Assembly (NCBI RefSeq): GCF_004214895.1
Contig: NZ_CP035952.1
Span: 4,784,501-4,848,500, forward strand
DNA from: Pseudomonas tructae
GTDB lineage: Bacteria; Pseudomonadota; Gammaproteobacteria; Pseudomonadales; Pseudomonadaceae
DNA length: 64,000 nt
Direction: 5' to 3'
Shown here piece by piece: positions 33,796-42,462 of the stretch (position 1 is the stretch's first letter; each line of letters opens with the position of its first letter). The position numbers were made by a program, and so were the translations under genes. Below the pieces are notes generated by a model. The model did not search any database, was not told where the DNA came from, and saw only the letters and a program-made list of their open reading frames with translations.

Positions 33796-36210
33796 TCAGA
33801 AATCGATGCTGGCAGAGAGTTTCAGCGTGCGCGGCTCGCTGACCGTGGCGTACCCGTCGTTGAACACCCCGGCCCAGTAGGCACGGTTCTCGACGTTCTC
33901 GAGGCTGGCGCGCAGCACCACGTCCTTGCTGAGAACGCGCGTGCTGTAGCGGCCGCCAAGGTCATAGCGGGTCCATTGCGGGATCTTCAGGTCGTTGGCA
34001 CTGTCCAGGTACTGCGAGCTGCTGTGGATGCCCAGCGCAGTCAGGGTCAGGCCCGGAACCCAGGGTGTGTCCCACTCGGCGCCGAGGTTGGCCGACCAGG
34101 CCGGCACACCACGGGCGGTGTTGCCATCGAAGGTGCCGCCGGCGGTGCGGGTCAGTTCGGCACGGGTGTAGGTGACGCCGCCGAGCAGGCGCACGCTCGG
34201 CGTTAGCGCACCGAACAGGTTCCATTCCACGCCACGGTTACGCTGCTCACCATCGTCGGTGTAGCGGTTGCTGGCACGGTCCAGAAGCATGCTCGGCTTC
34301 TCGATCTGGAACACGCTGAGGGTGTGGGTGAAGTCGCCCAGGTCCCACTTGACCCCGGCCTCCATCTGCTTGGCCTTGTACGGGGCGAACTGCTCGCCAT
34401 AGTTGGCGGCGGCCAGGTCAGTGACCATGCCGCCCTGGGTCAGGCCTTCGATGTAGTTGGCGTACAGCGATACCGGCGCATCCCAGGGCTTGAGCACCAG
34501 GCCCAGGGCCGGTGTCAGGGCGCGTTCGTCGTAGGCTGGTTTGCTCATCTTCTGCCGCACCCGTTGCGAACGCACACCCAGGGTCAGCAGCACCTTGTCG
34601 TCGATAAAGCCCAACGTGTCGGCAACGGCAAAGCTGGACAGGGTGTTATCACCGGTCTTGTCGCTGGAGCCGATATCGCCGGCAATGATCGGCTTGCCCG
34701 GGTGGTAGATGTTGGTCATGTACTTCTTGCTGGTCACGGTGGCGGCGCGGCCGATGTCCTGGTGCAGCAAGGTAGTGCTCACTACCAACTGGTGGTTGAC
34801 CGGGCCGGTGACGAAGTTGCCGCGCACCCCGGCCTCGCTGGAGAGGCTATGGGTGTAGCCGCCCTGGTTGTAGGTCTCGCCGCTGGCATCGCCGTTGGCG
34901 CCGGTGACGATCACCCGGGTGCCATTGAGGAAACCCTTGTAGCGGGTGCGGGCGCTGCCAACGCTGGCGTAGGCGCTCCAATCGTCATTGAGTTCATATT
35001 CGCCGCGCACTACCACGGCCTTGCTGATCTGCTTGGCCGAGATGCCGTCGAGGATGTTGGTGTCCGGTTTCGGCGCCTTGGTGACATGCCCCAGCTTGCT
35101 GAAGCCGGCCATCATCGGACTGCCGTCTTCGAGCTTTTCGTGGCTCTCGTAGGCATCCAGCTCGAGCTTCCAGCCATCGCCGCGATAATCCATGCCCAAA
35201 GACGCCAGGGTGCGGTCCTTGGACTGCTGGTCAACACCGGTTTCGCCGCTGCCGTACACGCCGTTGAAGCGGATGCCCAAGCGTTGCTCGTCGCCCAGGC
35301 GACGGCCCAGGTCGATGTGTTCAGCGACATAACCGTCGGACACGTAGCTGCTGGTCAGGCGGGTCAGCGGTGCTTCGCCGGCGCGCTTGGGCACCAGGTT
35401 GATCACCCCGCCGACGCCACCGTTGGGCGCCATGCCGTTGAGCAAGGCACCGGGGCCCTTGAGCACCTCGACCCGTTCCAGAAATTCGGTCGGCACGTGT
35501 CCATCCGGGGCCAGACCGTACAGGCCGTTCAGTGCAAGCTCGGTGGAGTCGAGGGAGTAACCGCGGATCATGAAGTTTTCGTAGGCGTGGCCTTCGCCGG
35601 TACTGAAGCGGATCGACGGATCGTTGCGCAAGACCGCGCCAACCGTGCCGCTTTGCTGATTTTCCATGTGCTGGGCGGTATAGGACGTGACGTTGAACGG
35701 CGTCTCCATCACATCGCGATTGCCCAGCATGCCCAGCCGCGCACCACGGGCGACCTGGCCACCGCTGTAGGCCTCGGGGAGGCCGCCGGGGTTGCTGTTG
35801 GCATTGATGTTCAGCTCGCCAAGGGTCAGGGCGCCGTCGCTGTTGAGGCTGCGCAGGATGATCACGCCGTTCTCTTCACTGGCCACCAGGCCGCTGTTGG
35901 CCAGCAAATACTGCAAGGCCTGCTGCAAGGTGAAGCGGCCTTGCAATGCCGGAGCGCTGCGCCCTGCCAGCAACTGGCTGTCGGCGGCGATGGGCACCCC
36001 GGCTTCGCGCGCCAGGGCATGCACCGCGGCTTCCAGGGACTGGCTCGGCAGGTTCAGGCTCAGGGCAGGCGCATCGGCGGCCAGGGCGGTAGCATTGACC
36101 GCGCTCAACGGCAACAGGCTGGCACTGCCCAGGGCACAGGCCAGCGCCAGCCGGCGCAGGGTACCGGGGAAAGCCACTGGGTGTGCCGGGCGGGCATGGG
36201 GAAGCGACAT
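33796..36210 (-). CDS. TonB-dependent siderophore receptor with signalling domain
   Basis: Outer-membrane receptor and transducer, 804 residues. Signal peptide ending around ALAA, then the STN secretin/TonB signalling domain (about 48-120; LNLPSQSLEAAVHALAREAG), plug (TPFNVTSYTAQHMENQQSG; GPGALLNGMAPNGGVGGVIN) and a barrel ending in LKLSASIDF. The STN domain contacts the periplasmic part of the FecR protein encoded just upstream. The downstream esterase suggests an ester-type siderophore such as a catecholate lactone. Confidence 0.92.
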   Translation of the reverse strand: MSLPHARPAHPVAFPGTLRRLALACALGSASLLPLSAVNATALAADAPALSLNLPSQSLEAAVHALAREAGVPIAADSQLLAGRSAPALQGRFTLQQALQYLLANSGLVASEENGVIILRSLNSDGALTLGELNINANSNPGGLPEAYSGGQVARGARLGMLGNRDVMETPFNVTSYTAQHMENQQSGTVGAVLRNDPSIRFSTGEGHAYENFMIRGYSLDSTELALNGLYGLAPDGHVPTEFLERVEVLKGPGALLNGMAPNGGVGGVINLVPKRAGEAPLTRLTSSYVSDGYVAEHIDLGRRLGDEQRLGIRFNGVYGSGETGVDQQSKDRTLASLGMDYRGDGWKLELDAYESHEKLEDGSPMMAGFSKLGHVTKAPKPDTNILDGISAKQISKAVVVRGEYELNDDWSAYASVGSARTRYKGFLNGTRVIVTGANGDASGETYNQGGYTHSLSSEAGVRGNFVTGPVNHQLVVSTTLLHQDIGRAATVTSKKYMTNIYHPGKPIIAGDIGSSDKTGDNTLSSFAVADTLGFIDDKVLLTLGVRSQRVRQKMSKPAYDERALTPALGLVLKPWDAPVSLYANYIEGLTQGGMVTDLAAANYGEQFAPYKAKQMEAGVKWDLGDFTHTLSVFQIEKPSMLLDRASNRYTDDGEQRNRGVEWNLFGALTPSVRLLGGVTYTRAELTRTAGGTFDGNTARGVPAWSANLGAEWDTPWVPGLTLTALGIHSSSQYLDSANDLKIPQWTRYDLGGRYSTRVLSKDVVLRASLENVENRAYWAGVFNDGYATVSEPRTLKLSASIDF

Positions 36211-36279
36211 GATCTGTCCTTGCAGAGGTGGGTTCAGCGATGAAGACGGGCCACTTCAGCCTTACCCCTCAAAACTTTT

Positions 36280-37248
36280 TCAACGCAGTTGCAAAGTACG
36301 CTGCTGGCCCTGCTGAACCAGGCTCACCGGGAGGATTTTCGGCAACGTGTGCAGGAGCATTTCCGGCTGGTCGCTGGGGAAGCTGCCGGTCAGGTGTAAC
36401 TGGGCGGCGTCAGCGGCCAGGCTCACCGGTTGCAGGGCATAGGCGTTGACCTCGGCGATCACCTCGGCCAGCGGCGCGTCGGTAAACGACCACCAGCCGC
36501 GCTGCCAATGCGCGATACTCGCCACGGCATGGGGATCGGCCCGCAGCGCCAGCAAGCGGCCCTGGCGATCGAGGCTGATACGCTCGCCGGCCTGCAGCAC
36601 TTGCAAACCTTCGTGCAAACCGCGCACCTCGACCCGCCCGCGGGCCACCGCCACTTGGATCTCGCCACCGCGATCGCTGACGCTGAAGGCCGTACCCAGC
36701 ACCTGCACTTCACCCAACCGGGTAGTGATCAGAAACGGCCGCAAACGCTCGCGCGCCACATCGAAATAGACATTGCCGTGCAGCAGGCGCACCTGGCGCA
36801 GGCCATTGCTGTACTCGATGCGCAGGCTGGTTTCGGCAGCCAGCAGCAACTGGCTGCCATCGGGCAACCTTTCGCTGCGCGGCGGTTCGGCATGCACGGT
36901 TTGCAACAGGCGATCGAACTGCGCAGTACGTCGCCACAGCCAGCCCAGCCAACTGGCCCCGGCGACCGCCATCAGCAAGCCACCGCCCTGACGCAGCAGA
37001 CGCCGCCGGCTGACATTGACCGGCTCCGGCGCCACTGCCGTACGCAGTTGCGGGGTCAGCCGGTGCACCAATTGCCAGCGTTGTTCGGCCTCTTGCCAGG
37101 CCCGCTCGTGCTCACTGCTCTTGCCGCGCCAACGCTCCAGTTGCCCGCGCACCTGCTGGACCCGTTCGGGATCGTCACTGTTCAGCGCCGCCAGGTAACT
37201 CAAGGCCTGCTGCACCTTGCGCGGGGAAACCGGCAACGGCTCAGACAT
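36280..37248 (-). CDS. FecR-type anti-sigma/transmembrane regulator
   Basis: 322 residues. N-terminal cytoplasmic DUF4880 region (QQALSYLAALNSDDPERVQ), one membrane helix (about 92-110; LLMAVAGASWLGWLW), then the periplasmic FecR domain (SERLPDGSQLLLAAETSLRIEY) and a C-terminal STN-interacting part (APLAEVIAEVNAYA). Relays the receptor signal to the sigma factor with which its start overlaps by 8 bp. Confidence 0.93.
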   Translation of the reverse strand: MSEPLPVSPRKVQQALSYLAALNSDDPERVQQVRGQLERWRGKSSEHERAWQEAEQRWQLVHRLTPQLRTAVAPEPVNVSRRRLLRQGGGLLMAVAGASWLGWLWRRTAQFDRLLQTVHAEPPRSERLPDGSQLLLAAETSLRIEYSNGLRQVRLLHGNVYFDVARERLRPFLITTRLGEVQVLGTAFSVSDRGGEIQVAVARGRVEVRGLHEGLQVLQAGERISLDRQGRLLALRADPHAVASIAHWQRGWWSFTDAPLAEVIAEVNAYALQPVSLAADAAQLHLTGSFPSDQPEMLLHTLPKILPVSLVQQGQQRTLQLR

Positions 37249-37780
37249 GTCGCGCCGCCAGGCTCAGCTCGGACAAATCGAACACCGCACGGGCAATGTG
37301 CAGCTCCACCGCCTTGGCCGACAGTTCAAGCTCGGCACACACCTGGCGATGAGGCTGACCATGCAGGCGTACCCGCACGAACACTTCGCGGCGCAGGCGC
37401 GGCATGCGTTCGATACGCTCGATCAGTTGCTGCAACTGCTCGCGGGCGATGATGATGTCTTCAACGCTGGGGCTCAGCACATCGGCGCGCATCAGCCAGT
37501 CTTCGAGCGCCGCCAGCTCATTGCTGCGTCGGCGGTACTGATCGATGCACAAGTTGCGCGCGGCCTGGAACAGCAAAGCCCGGGCGTTGGCCACCGGCGC
37601 ATTCAAGGCGTGGGCATAGGCCTGGGCAAAACTCGACTGGGCGATGTCGGCCGCATCATCCGGATTGCGCAGGCGCCCACACAGGTAGCGGCGCAAGTCG
37701 CTGTAGTTGGCCAGCAGATCGTGGATGACCGCCTGCAAGGCCGGGGCTGCGGCGTTCCAGGGCGTGGAGAGCGAAGTCAT
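37241..37780 (-). CDS. FecI-type ECF sigma factor
   Basis: 179 residues, iron-starvation ECF sigma of the FecI group. Region 2 (YLCGRLRNPDDAADIAQSSF; LFQAARNLCIDQYRRR) and region 4 (RLRREVFVRVRLHGQPHRQV). Preceded by a Fur-box-like sequence, so made under iron limitation; it then drives the receptor-esterase genes. First gene of the four-gene minus-strand system. Confidence 0.93.
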   Translation of the reverse strand: MTSLSTPWNAAAPALQAVIHDLLANYSDLRRYLCGRLRNPDDAADIAQSSFAQAYAHALNAPVANARALLFQAARNLCIDQYRRRSNELAALEDWLMRADVLSPSVEDIIIAREQLQQLIERIERMPRLRREVFVRVRLHGQPHRQVCAELELSAKAVELHIARAVFDLSELSLAARHV

Positions 37781-37810
37781 GAAGGTCCGGCGGGCAAGAA
37801 AGACATGAAT

Positions 37811-37830
37811 AGGAATTCATATCATTCTCA
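37811..37830 (-). promoter_or_regulatory. Fur box ahead of the first FecI gene
   Basis: Reading the minus strand, GAGAATGATATGAATTCC resembles the 19 bp Fur consensus GATAATGATAATCATTATC and lies about 35 bp upstream of the start, over the expected promoter. Confidence 0.6.
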
Positions 37831-37857
37831 CATATCGGTGTAGCCTTCTGCCAGCCC

Positions 37858-38496
37858 TCAGCCGTTACGCGGCAACAGGCCCGGCAAGGCATGCGCCAGG
37901 GCGTTGACAGCAAAACCAATGAACATCACGCCGCAAGCGCGGGTGATCCACAGTTCATAGCGGGTATACAGAGTACGCACGTGGCGGGCGCCAACTACGC
38001 CAATCAGGATCACGTAAGCCAACAAGCCACCGACAAAACTCAGCGCGATCAGTGCCGGCAACATCGACCAGTCAAGCGCTTCGGCGCGGCTGGAGAGCAA
38101 GGCGGTGAACGTGGCCACCGCTACCGGGTAGGCCTTGGGGTTGGTCAGGCCGAACACCACGCCATGCCAGAACGGTTTACGCACAGCCCCCTGCTCGCCC
38201 TCGCCGTTGCCCGGACGGCTGCGCAACGCGCGCATGCCCAGCCAGAACAGGTACAGGCCGCTGATCACACCCAGGATATCGAACACTGAACTACCGATTT
38301 GCCGGGCACCGACAATCGCCACCAGCGCAGTACTGCACCACAGCACGTCACCGAGCAAGTGCCCACAAAGAAACCCCGCCCCGGCGCGGCGCCCGCGGGT
38401 CGCGCCAATGCCCAGTACCGCCAGCACACCGGGCCCAGGAGTAATGCCGTAGATGAATCCGGAAGCCAGTACGGCAAGCAGCAGCGAAAAGGTCAT
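37858..38496 (-). CDS. LysE-family amino-acid exporter
   Basis: 212 residues with six hydrophobic segments and the family start FIYGITPGPGVLAVLGIGATRGRRAG. LysE/RhtB proteins export amino acids or related metabolites. Substrate not predictable. Its 3' end is near the Fur-box region of the minus-strand iron system, but it is a separate unit. Confidence 0.9.
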   Translation of the reverse strand: MTFSLLLAVLASGFIYGITPGPGVLAVLGIGATRGRRAGAGFLCGHLLGDVLWCSTALVAIVGARQIGSSVFDILGVISGLYLFWLGMRALRSRPGNGEGEQGAVRKPFWHGVVFGLTNPKAYPVAVATFTALLSSRAEALDWSMLPALIALSFVGGLLAYVILIGVVGARHVRTLYTRYELWITRACGVMFIGFAVNALAHALPGLLPRNG

Positions 38497-38565
38497 CGAG
38501 GCAGTGTCCTGAAAGTCAGTGCAAGGCGCGAAGTCTACGGCAGCCGCGCTGCGCCAGCCAGCCTG

Positions 38566-39636
38566 TCAGTATCCTTCGGCGCTCAGGATCTGTGCTTCGC
38601 TGCGGGCACTGGGCCGGGCCAGGTGGCGCAACAGCGGGCCGCTGCGGTTGGTGAATATGCCGTCCACGCCGGCAGCCAGCACCCGGCGAAAATCCACCGG
38701 CTCATCGACGGTGTACACGTGCACCAGCAGGCCCTTGTCGTGGCTCAGCTGGTTCATCCACGGTTGCACCAGGTCGGCGTAACTCTGGGCGCCACCCCCG
38801 GCCAGCGCCGCCGACGGCCCGGTGCCAATGGCGCCATCCGCCTTGGCGTAATCCAGCCAGCGCTCGAACTCGGCCTTGTCCTTGGGTTGCTGACGGGCAT
38901 TAAACGCGGCCTTGTCAGTTTCACCCGACTCGGCGAAGGTCTGCCCAGAGGCCGGCTCGATGCTGCCTTTGCCGACCCACAGCAACAGCACCTTGGGTAC
39001 TTGGGGCATGTGCTGGTGCAGCAGTGCCAGGCTGTTACGGTCGAAACTCTGTAGCACCACCCTGCCCGGCCGGTCGAGCCAACCACCTGCTTGCAGGGCT
39101 TTGTTCAGGTCAGCCTCGATCCCGGGAAACAAGCCTGGCACCTTGGTTTCAATGTACAAGCCAGGCTGACGCTGCGGGTTGGCCGTGGCGATGGCCATGA
39201 CTTCATCAAGGGTCTGGATCTTCAGGCCCTTGAAGCTTGCCCGGGCACGCTCGGGGTAGGCCTTGTTGAACCAGCTGCCGACATCCAGCAATTTGAGCTC
39301 GGCCAGGGTGAAGGCGCTGACCGGGCTGCCCTGGCGCTCGGGAAAACGCTCGGCAACATCGCTGGTGCGCAATAGATTGTCATCGTGCACCGCGACCAGC
39401 ACGCCATCGCGCGAGCGCTGCAGGTCCAACTCGAGGTAGTCGGCACCCAACTCACGTGCCAGCCGATAGGCCGGCGCCGTGGACTCCGGTGCATCATGAG
39501 AAGCGCCGCGATGGGCAATCACCGCCGGGTAAGCCATGCCCTGTGCCTTGGCAAGTTCACTGCCTTGGCTTGCCTGGGCAAGCCCGGCCAGGGGCAACAG
39601 CGCCAGGCAACACACACGTCCGATTGCGTTGAACAT
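38566..39636 (-). CDS. glpQ: Periplasmic glycerophosphodiester phosphodiesterase
   Basis: Hydrolyses glycerophosphodiesters to glycerol-3-phosphate. 356 residues from the ATG at 39636, with AGGAGGG just upstream. Signal peptide (LALLPLAGLAQASQG), then the GDPD motif VIAHRGASHDAPESTAPAY with HR and the ExD pair (YLELDLQRSRDG), and VAVHDDNLLRTS. Length and export match the GlpQ type. Confidence 0.92.
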   Translation of the reverse strand: MFNAIGRVCCLALLPLAGLAQASQGSELAKAQGMAYPAVIAHRGASHDAPESTAPAYRLARELGADYLELDLQRSRDGVLVAVHDDNLLRTSDVAERFPERQGSPVSAFTLAELKLLDVGSWFNKAYPERARASFKGLKIQTLDEVMAIATANPQRQPGLYIETKVPGLFPGIEADLNKALQAGGWLDRPGRVVLQSFDRNSLALLHQHMPQVPKVLLLWVGKGSIEPASGQTFAESGETDKAAFNARQQPKDKAEFERWLDYAKADGAIGTGPSAALAGGGAQSYADLVQPWMNQLSHDKGLLVHVYTVDEPVDFRRVLAAGVDGIFTNRSGPLLRHLARPSARSEAQILSAEGY

Positions 39637-39747
39637 CTTCAGCCCTCCTTTGCTCCATAGCCAATCCAGCATAGTCGCCAACGCTGATGACAAACCGGTT
39701 GCATGCTAAAGTCGCGGCGATTGCCTGCCCTGCCACAGAGATGCCCG

Positions 39748-40770
39748 ATGACCCACGCCAACCTCGACGCCAGCCTCAACCTCTGGCCAGACCTGAACGC
39801 CAGTCACCCGTGCAGCGGCCTGCTGCTGGGCAATGGCGCCAGCCGGGCGCTGTGGCGGCCATTCAGCTACTTCTCGCTGTTCGAGGAGGCCCAGCGGGTA
39901 CGACACAAACCCCTGAACCTGAGCGACCAGGCGCTGTTCAAGTCGCTGAGCACCGAGTTGTTCGAACCGGTGCTCAGCGCCCTGAACACCACGGTACGGA
40001 TCAACGCCGCGCTAGCGATCAGTTCCTCGGCGCCGCTGAACCGCTACTACGCAATCAAGGAAGCATTGATCCACGCCATTCGCAGTGTGCATATTCCCTG
40101 GCGCATGCTGCCCAGCCAGACCTTGCAGTTGATCAATCGCGAGCTGGGCAACTACCAGAATGTCTACTCGAGCAACTACGACCTGATCTGCCATTGGGCC
40201 GTCAGCCAGGCGCCAAAAGGCTTCCAGCAATTGTTCGATGAAGACGGCGGCTTCGACATCCGCCGCACTCGCAGCCCAGGCACGCGCCTGCTGTACCTGC
40301 ACGGTGGCCTGCACCTGCTCAAGCAGCAGGACGGCAGCACCCGCCAACGCAGCGCCACTGACGGCCAACTGCTCGACGGCTTTGCCGTCAACACCCCGGG
40401 CGATGTGCCGCTGTTCGTCAACGAGAGCAGCAGCGACGACAAGCTCAAGGCCATTCGCAGCTGCGACTACTTGAGCTGGGCCCTGGGTGAACTGGCCGGC
40501 CATCAGGGCGGCCTGTGCATCTTCGGCCAGCACCTGGACAGCACCGACCAGCATCTGCTGCAGGCCATCAAGCAGGCGCGCCCGGCGCACCTGGCCATTG
40601 CCATACGGCCCTTGAGCGACGCCTCGATCATCAGCCAGAAGCAGCACTACGTGCAGCGCTTTGCCGATGCACCGGAACTGGCGCTGTACTTTTTCGACGC
40701 CAGCAGCCACCCACTGGGAACACCCGGCCTGGAAGTCGCCGTGCCTGTAGCGATTCGCAAGCGGCGTTGA
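39748..40770 (+). CDS. DUF4917 protein, SIR2-like
   Basis: 340 residues from the ATG at 39748. DUF4917 family. The nucleotide-binding-type motif GLLLGNGAS (residues 24-32), SSNYDLI (141-147) and LLYLHGGLHLL (181-191) are the three landmarks of SIR2-like enzymes (glycine loop, Asn-Asp and His), which bind or degrade NAD. No signal peptide or membrane segment. Upstream gene is glpQ, divergent; downstream is an iron ECF sigma with a Fur box. NADase/defence activity is possible, but no partner effector is present. Confidence 0.75.
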   Translation: MTHANLDASLNLWPDLNASHPCSGLLLGNGASRALWRPFSYFSLFEEAQRVRHKPLNLSDQALFKSLSTELFEPVLSALNTTVRINAALAISSSAPLNRYYAIKEALIHAIRSVHIPWRMLPSQTLQLINRELGNYQNVYSSNYDLICHWAVSQAPKGFQQLFDEDGGFDIRRTRSPGTRLLYLHGGLHLLKQQDGSTRQRSATDGQLLDGFAVNTPGDVPLFVNESSSDDKLKAIRSCDYLSWALGELAGHQGGLCIFGQHLDSTDQHLLQAIKQARPAHLAIAIRPLSDASIISQKQHYVQRFADAPELALYFFDASSHPLGTPGLEVAVPVAIRKRR

Positions 40771-40792
40771 GCTGGATAAAAACAGGCATAGT

Positions 40793-40811
40793 AAATAACA
40801 ATTATTCTCGA
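40793..40811 (+). promoter_or_regulatory. Fur box ahead of the second FecI gene
   Basis: AAATAACAATTATTCTCGA fits the palindromic Fur consensus and lies 45 bp upstream of the second sigma-factor start. Confidence 0.6.
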
Positions 40812-40855
40812 TACCATTCGCAACCTTTCTCTCCGGTCCGTCCTGGAAAGCTTGC

Positions 40856-41395
40856 ATGCCGCGTCCCAAACCTGACCCTTTTGCCCACGAAACCTGTCGC
40901 GGGTTCTATGCCGATATCCTGCATTTCCTGCGCAAGCGCATGGACAATGCCAATGACGCGGCAGACATGACCCAGGACGTGTTCACCCAGTGGCTGGGCT
41001 ACCGTGACCGGGCGCGGGTCGAGCAACCCAGGGCGTTCTTGTTCCAGATGGCGCGCAACCTGCTCAGCGACCACTGGCGCCGGCAAAAGGTGCGTCACAG
41101 CGTACTCGACGAAGACGCCAAGGCCTGCGAACAGACCCCGGCCTGTACCGCCAGCGACCCGCTGAACCATGCCCAGCAGCAACAACGCCTGGAACAATTG
41201 AAACTTGTCCTCGCCGAACTCTCGCCGCGCCGCCGCGAAGCCCTTATGCTGCACCGCTTCGAAGGTTTGACGCAGGCGCAGATCAGCGCGCGCATGGGCA
41301 TTTCCGTCAGCATGGTGGAAAAGCACATCGCCGCGGCCCTGCTGCATTGCAAGCAACGCCTGGACAGTGACGACGGCATGGAGCAGCCAGAATGA
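40856..41395 (+). CDS. FecI-type ECF sigma factor (second system)
   Basis: 179 residues, FecI group. Region 2 (FLRKRMDNANDAADMTQDVF; LFQMARNLLSDHWRRQ), region 4 (LSPRRREALMLHRFEG; SMVEKHIAAALLHCK). Overlaps the anti-sigma gene by 4 bp. With the downstream receptor the trio resembles HxuI-HxuR-HxuA heme-signalling of P. aeruginosa. Fur box upstream. Confidence 0.92.
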   Translation: MPRPKPDPFAHETCRGFYADILHFLRKRMDNANDAADMTQDVFTQWLGYRDRARVEQPRAFLFQMARNLLSDHWRRQKVRHSVLDEDAKACEQTPACTASDPLNHAQQQQRLEQLKLVLAELSPRRREALMLHRFEGLTQAQISARMGISVSMVEKHIAAALLHCKQRLDSDDGMEQPE

Positions 41396-42345
41396 CCCCC
41401 ACTCCTGAAATCGATAAGCGCAGCATCGATGCCCAGGCAGCCAGCTGGTTTACTCGCAACCGCAACGACAGCTCGCGGGAGACGCGCAAGGCCTTCGCCC
41501 AATGGCTGCAGCACCCCGAACATGCCCGCGCCTATGCCCAGTTCGAACAACTCTGGGACGACCTGGCCGCGCTCAAGCGCCTGAACCAACCGCTAGCCCT
41601 GCCCAGCCGCAAACCGCTGCGCTGGCGCCCGGCGCTGGCCATCGCCGCCGGGCTGGTATGCGCGGTGCTGGCCGCCAACCTCGGCCTGCCCAGCCGCAAC
41701 CACCAGCAACAGCTGGCCGTGCAGAGCGAGCGCCCCCAGCACCTGGCCCTGCCCGATGGCAGCCAGCTGGACGTCAACGCCCGCACCCGGCTGAGCCTGA
41801 ACTTCGACAACGAGCGCCGATTGATTCGCCTCGACCAGGGCCAGTTGTACATCGACGTGGCCGCCGACAAGGAACGCCCGCTGTACATCGACGCCGGCAA
41901 CGCCCGGGTACGGGTGGTCGGCACCGGCTTCGATCTGCGCCGTGGCCAGCATGAGCTGGTGGTCAGTGTCGCCCACGGCCAGGTCGCCGTGGAAACCTTG
42001 GGCGAGAACCGCCCACCGGTGCTGTTGAGCGCCGGTCAGCGTGCCACCTATGACCCGGCCCGTGGCAGCCTGAACGTAGAGAACCTCAGTGTCCAGGACG
42101 TCGCTGACTGGCGCGACGGCCACGTGAGTTTTCGTAACCGCGAACTGGCCAGCCTGATCGACGAACTGTCGCTGTACCGCTCGGCACCGGTGTTGCTCGC
42201 CGACCCGTCATTGGGCCGCTTCAAGGTCTCGGGCAACCTCGACGTCAGCGACCCGGACGCCTTGCTCAATGCCTTGCCGGCGCTGCTGCCGATCAAGACT
42301 GTGAACCTTGCCGATGGCCGCCTGCGGATCGAACGCAAACGCTAA
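41392..42345 (+). CDS. FecR-type anti-sigma/transmembrane regulator (second system)
   Basis: 317 residues. DUF4880 N terminus (AASWFTRNRNDSSRETRKAF), membrane helix near 83-100 (ALAIAAGLVCAVLAANLGL), periplasmic FecR domain (PQHLALPDGSQLDVNARTRL) and C-terminal receptor-contact part (ELASLIDELSLYR). Start overlaps the sigma stop by 4 bp (ATGA). Confidence 0.92.
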   Translation: MTPTPEIDKRSIDAQAASWFTRNRNDSSRETRKAFAQWLQHPEHARAYAQFEQLWDDLAALKRLNQPLALPSRKPLRWRPALAIAAGLVCAVLAANLGLPSRNHQQQLAVQSERPQHLALPDGSQLDVNARTRLSLNFDNERRLIRLDQGQLYIDVAADKERPLYIDAGNARVRVVGTGFDLRRGQHELVVSVAHGQVAVETLGENRPPVLLSAGQRATYDPARGSLNVENLSVQDVADWRDGHVSFRNRELASLIDELSLYRSAPVLLADPSLGRFKVSGNLDVSDPDALLNALPALLPIKTVNLADGRLRIERKR

Positions 42346-42462
42346 TTTGAGAATATTTTTCATTCGCATGTGAGGGTTTTCCGCTGCCCTGCGTCTTCCT
42401 CCCGTCTGCGTAATCACTGCAGGCCTTTTCTGGCCTTTGTCGCCATATTGGGGGGTTTCATC

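Noticed and set aside
34324..36243. 639-codon frame on the plus strand across the TonB receptor
   Set aside because: Antisense shadow; Gly/Ala/His/Gln-rich translation without domain signature.
39748..40770. Calling the DUF4917 gene an anti-phage system
   Set aside because: No partner sensor or effector, no defence genes nearby; kept only as a SIR2-like observation.
42370..42462. GTG at 42370 as start of the second TonB receptor
   Set aside because: It would add 31 residues ahead of a normal signal peptide; the TTG at 42463 has a G-rich ribosome site and fits better.
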